Source: VRUE01 sp963753245
Lineage (GTDB): Bacteria; Actinomycetota; Thermoleophilia; Solirubrobacterales; 70-9
DNA: 64,000 bases
Direction of reading: 5' to 3'
Assembly: GCA_963753245.1 (NCBI GenBank)
Contig: CAVWBK010000002.1
Location: forward strand, 558,001 to 622,000
The number at the start of each line of letters is the position of its first letter. The first letter of the stretch is position 1. The notes under the pieces are model-generated. The model was not told where the DNA came from, ran no database searches, and saw only the letters and a program-made list of their open reading frames with translations. The position numbers and the translations under genes were made by a program. This document shows, one piece after another, positions 62,000-64,000 of the stretch.

Positions 62000-62011
62000 G
62001 AACATATGTTC
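62000..62011. promoter_or_regulatory. Candidate LexA (SOS) box
   Basis: GAACATATGTTC is a perfect palindrome and an exact match to the GAAC-N4-GTTC LexA operator of Gram-positive and actinobacterial SOS genes, with a flanking CG on one side. It lies 29 bases upstream of the PD-(D/E)XK nuclease ATG and could overlap its promoter. Sharing of the gap with the divergent tRNA-Arg gene leaves open which one is controlled. Confidence 0.65.
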
Positions 62012-62051
62012 GATAACCCGGAGCTCCGCTGACGGACTAAGCTGGCCCTCT

Positions 62052-62125
62052 GCGCCCGTAGCTCAGCTGGATAGAGCGTTCGCCTCCGGAGCGAAAGGCC
62101 ACAGGTTCGAATCCTGTCGGGCGCG
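62052..62125 (+). tRNA. tRNA-Arg (CCG anticodon)
   Basis: Acceptor GCGCCCG pairs with CGGGCGC, followed by discriminator G. D-arm GCTC/GAGC, anticodon stem TTCGC/GCGAA with loop CTCCGGA giving anticodon CCG (reads CGG), T-arm ACAGG/CCTGT with loop TTCGAAT. CCA is not encoded. A TAAGCT hexamer about eight bases upstream could be a -10 box. The gene is isolated between the nuclease and the CDF transporter genes. Confidence 0.96.
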
Positions 62126-62132
62126 TGCTTTG

Positions 62133-62765
62133 CTAATGGGAGTGCTCGTAGCCCCCCTGCACCGTCTTCCATGAGTGCCAGGTGATGCGCATGATCAGCG
62201 CGCTGATGCCCAGGCCGATCAGCGGGTCGGCCACCTGCACTCCCAAGCCGACCGTGATCGCGGAAGCAACGACGGCGAGGCTGACGTAGGCATCGGCCTT
62301 TGCGTGGTTGCCGTCGGCGATCAGCGCCGCGCTATCGAGTCTGCCCCCAGCACCAAGCCGGATTAGAGCGGCAACCCAGTTCCCGATGAAACCCAGCAGG
62401 CCAGCGAGGACCAGGGCCCCGAGATGGCTGACATGGGCGGGGTGCAGGAGACGATCGATCGCCTCATAACCGGCGACCAGGGCGGATACGAAGATCGCGG
62501 CGATCACGCAGTACCCGGCATAACGCTCGGCCCGTTCAGAGCCCATCAGGAAGGCCACGCCGAGAGGTATCGCCGTGGCGGCGTCGCCAAAGTTATGGAT
62601 CAGGTCGGCGAGCAGAGCGATGCTGCCGGTGAGCAGAAAGATCGCCAGCTGCGCGAGGGCGGTCAGACCGAGCACCAGTAAAGAAAGCAGCACCGCCCGA
62701 ATCCCCGCCCGCGAGCGTTTGATCGAGGGGTCGATAAGACCATGGCTGTGGCCGTGCTCAGTCAG
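62133..62765 (-). CDS. Cation diffusion facilitator (CDF) metal transporter, probable CTG start
   Basis: A 210-residue CDF exporter of divalent metals such as zinc, with a histidine-rich N-terminus (TEHGHSHGLID), six hydrophobic helices, metal-site aspartates in LLADLIHNFGDAATAI and ALIADGNHAKADAYVSL, and a short tail ending YEHSH. The C-terminal cytoplasmic domain typical of CDFs is missing. The natural N-terminus begins with CTG at 62765, overlapping the TetR stop by eight bases; the next canonical start (GTG at 62693) would remove the histidine-rich part. It follows the TetR gene in the same direction. Confidence 0.82.
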   Translation of the reverse strand: MTEHGHSHGLIDPSIKRSRAGIRAVLLSLLVLGLTALAQLAIFLLTGSIALLADLIHNFGDAATAIPLGVAFLMGSERAERYAGYCVIAAIFVSALVAGYEAIDRLLHPAHVSHLGALVLAGLLGFIGNWVAALIRLGAGGRLDSAALIADGNHAKADAYVSLAVVASAITVGLGVQVADPLIGLGISALIMRITWHSWKTVQGGYEHSH

Positions 62766-63372
62766 CCGGCGATTCCCGTGCCGCGGTCGAAGCGGCGGCG
62801 GCGGCGTGGACCGCTCCGACCAGCGCCGCGCGCAACAGAGCCCGCAGCTGGGCTCGCTCGAGGCCGCCACCCTCCAGCTGGCGCAAAGTCGCCCCCTCGA
62901 CGAAAAAGGTCCAGCCCTGAACCGCCGCTTCCAGCGCCACCGTGCGCTCGGTGCTGGCCGGCGCCTCCTTCCAGGCCCCGAGCGCGCTCAGCATGGTCTC
63001 CAACTGCTCTGCCCGCGCCGCATCGAGCGCCCGTGCGATGTCGGGATCCCCACCCCCACCGCGGCGAAAGATCGCCGTATAGGCGCCGGCGTGTTCCTCG
63101 ACGTAGTCGAGGAAGGAATCGAGGCCACGGTCGAGTTGCTCGGCCGGCTCAAGCGCCGGGTCGGGCCGCAGGCGCTCGGCCAACTGGGCCTGACCCCGGG
63201 CGAGCGCCGCGAGGATGAAGTCCTTCTTGGTCGGGAAGTAGTGATAGAGCAACCCCTTGGAGACGCCCGCGGCCTCGGCGATCTCCTCAATCGAAACAGC
63301 CTCGTGGCCGCGGCGGCCGAGCAGCTCGACGCCCGCAGCAAGCAGCTGCTCGCGACGCTGATCGGTGCTCAT
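62758..63372 (-). CDS. TetR/AcrR-family transcriptional regulator
   Basis: A 204-residue regulator with N-terminal TetR HTH (residues 4-55, REQLLAAGVELLGRRGHEAVSI and EEIAEAAGVSKGLLYHYF) and a helical ligand-binding C-terminal domain. It starts at ATG 63372; GTG at 63396 is an alternative. Two palindromic sites (63412-63435 and 63455-63472) lie upstream, between it and the divergent secreted-protein gene. The CDF transporter downstream overlaps its stop, so a metal or other effector is possible but not shown. Confidence 0.88.
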   Translation of the reverse strand: MSTDQRREQLLAAGVELLGRRGHEAVSIEEIAEAAGVSKGLLYHYFPTKKDFILAALARGQAQLAERLRPDPALEPAEQLDRGLDSFLDYVEEHAGAYTAIFRRGGGGDPDIARALDAARAEQLETMLSALGAWKEAPASTERTVALEAAVQGWTFFVEGATLRQLEGGGLERAQLRALLRAALVGAVHAAAAASTAARESPAD

Positions 63373-63411
63373 CCGTGTCGGCGTGACCGTATCCACCGAC
63401 CCACCGTAGAT

Positions 63412-63435
63412 GCTGTTGAACGCGAGTTCAACAGC
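63412..63435. promoter_or_regulatory. TetR-type operator 1
   Basis: A perfect inverted repeat with ten-base arms GCTGTTGAAC and GTTCAACAGC around GCGA, located 40 bases upstream of the TetR ATG. It overlaps TTGAAC (63416-63421), a possible -35 box for the plus-strand gene. It shares TTGAACGC with operator 2. It also fits the looser GAAC-N4-GTTC pattern, but the long arms and its location favour TetR. Confidence 0.7.
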
Positions 63436-63454
63436 TGATATCACTTCCAAACCT

Positions 63455-63472
63455 ATTGAACGCTTGGTCAAC
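63455..63472. promoter_or_regulatory. TetR-type operator 2 (imperfect copy)
   Basis: ATTGAACGCTTGGTCAAC matches the central part of operator 1 at 14 of 18 positions, with TTGAACGC and TCAAC conserved. It ends three bases before the ATG of the secreted protein at 63476, so binding there would block that gene directly. No Shine-Dalgarno precedes that ATG. Confidence 0.6.
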
Positions 63473-63475
63473 ACG

Positions 63476-64000
63476 ATGAGGAAGCGACGGCTCGCGGCGA
63501 CCGTCACCCTCGTCCTTGCGTTGCTCCTCCTCACCGGCGCCGCCGAAGCGCGGATGATCAGGGTCGGTGACATCGTCCTCACCGCCGAAGGCGGCTTTTC
63601 ACCCACTCGCTTGCCGAAGTACGAAAATGCGCCGATCTCGCTGCACGGCGGGGGGAAGGTTTCGACCGTCTCGGGTGCCTATCCGCCGGTCCTCGAAGAC
63701 ATCAACATCGAATTCGACCGCCACGGTGCTGTTGACACGACCGGTCTGCCGGTGTGCACGCAGGCGAAACTCGACTCGACCACGGTCGTGGGAGGACGAA
63801 ACATCTGCCCCGGGGCGATAGTCGGCAAGGGTCACGGCCACGCGATCGTCGTTTTCCCCGAAAACGGGCCGATCAACGTCAACTCGCCGATCACCCTTTT
63901 CAACGGCCCTAAGAAGCACGGTGACCCGACCGTCCTCGCCCACGCCTACACGACCTACCCGGCGCCAACGACCTTCGTCGTGCCAATCGTGATCGAAACG
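63476..64000 (+). CDS. Secreted protein of unknown function, TetR-controlled (3' end outside window)
   Basis: An open frame from ATG 63476 to the window edge (at least 175 residues). N-terminal signal peptide (RKRRLAATVTLVLALLLLTG, cleavage near GAAEARM), then a beta-rich body with HGHAIVVFPENGPINVN and TTYPAPTTFVVPIVIE at the visible end. Two TTGAACGC palindromes lie directly upstream, so the divergently transcribed TetR protein probably represses this gene. No family is recognised. Confidence 0.75.
   Translation, partial: MRKRRLAATVTLVLALLLLTGAAEARMIRVGDIVLTAEGGFSPTRLPKYENAPISLHGGGKVSTVSGAYPPVLEDINIEFDRHGAVDTTGLPVCTQAKLDSTTVVGGRNICPGAIVGKGHGHAIVVFPENGPINVNSPITLFNGPKKHGDPTVLAHAYTTYPAPTTFVVPIVIET

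Noticed and set aside
61981..62172. An open frame opposite the tRNA gene reading like a protein (RIRTCGLSLRRRTLYPAELRA)
   Set aside because: This is the well-known false protein obtained by translating a tRNA-Arg on the wrong strand. It has no independent support.
63416..63430. GAAC-N4-GTTC match inside TetR operator 1
   Set aside because: The much longer palindrome, its second copy and its position next to a TetR gene favour TetR over LexA. It shows that a lone match should not be taken as proof of SOS control.

Overview
The window is GC-rich, densely packed chromosomal DNA. It most likely comes from an actinobacterium of the class Thermoleophilia (Solirubrobacterales-like). Support for this: an actinobacterial integration host factor (mihF) beside gmk-rpoZ-coaBC, a MurT/GatD pair, PyrR-led pyrimidine genes, a fused coaBC, a VKOR-DsbA pair, secreted proteins with the NSVGTKQIKKGAVT and DADRDGYGDETQDGCP signatures, and heavy use of GTG and TTG starts with ATGA/GTGA/TTGA overlaps. 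The placement is an inference from gene content. No prophage, insertion sequence, CRISPR array or plasmid signal was seen.

Layout. 1-3 kb: secreted and small membrane proteins of unknown function and a damaged-looking methyltransferase. 3-6.6 kb (minus): oxidative folding and redox genes (VKOR, DsbA-like, PRC-barrel, alpha/beta hydrolase, Bcp-type peroxiredoxin, cyclophilin). 6.6-11 kb (plus): methyltransferase, lipid kinase, and a murT-methyltransferase-gatD cluster for lipid II amidation. 11-15 kb (minus): metallo-hydrolase, MFS exporter, dut, hflX. 15-17 kb (plus): SDR and metallo-hydrolase. 17-30 kb (minus): dapL-dapF, P450, miaA-miaB, cupredoxin, recA, thpR, cinA, RodZ-like, ftsK. 30-32 kb (plus): a two-component system closed by a strong terminator. 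32-39 kb (minus): rnj, dapA, dapB, M16 protease, pnp. 40-51 kb (minus): rpsO, ribF, truB, nrnA, rbfA, infB, nusA, rimP, then coaBC, rpoZ, gmk and mihF. 51.5-60.4 kb (minus): complete pyrR-B-C-carA-carB-K-D operon. 60.5-64 kb: rnz, a nuclease with an SOS-like box, tRNA-Arg(CCG), a CDF metal transporter, a TetR regulator and a divergently transcribed secreted protein.

How the genes work together. DapA, DapB, DapL and DapF form the aminotransferase route from aspartate semialdehyde to meso-diaminopimelate, and MurT/GatD later amidate lipid II. RimP, NusA, InfB, RbfA, NrnA, TruB, RibF, RpsO and Pnp make up the conserved translation, transcription and RNA-turnover block. The pyr operon makes UMP.

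Most interesting signals. (1) A PyrR-binding hairpin that contains the pyrR Shine-Dalgarno, implying translational repression. (2) A terminator hairpin inside the rimP-nusA leader, a likely NusA attenuator. (3) A GAAC-N4-GTTC SOS-type box just upstream of a PD-(D/E)XK nuclease. (4) DapF with serine in place of both catalytic cysteines. (5) Three genes whose only sensible start is CTG. (6) Shortened MiaA, RimP and TruB. (7) A zinc-knuckle-like insert in NusA. (8) Paired TTGAACGC operators between a TetR gene and a secreted-protein gene.
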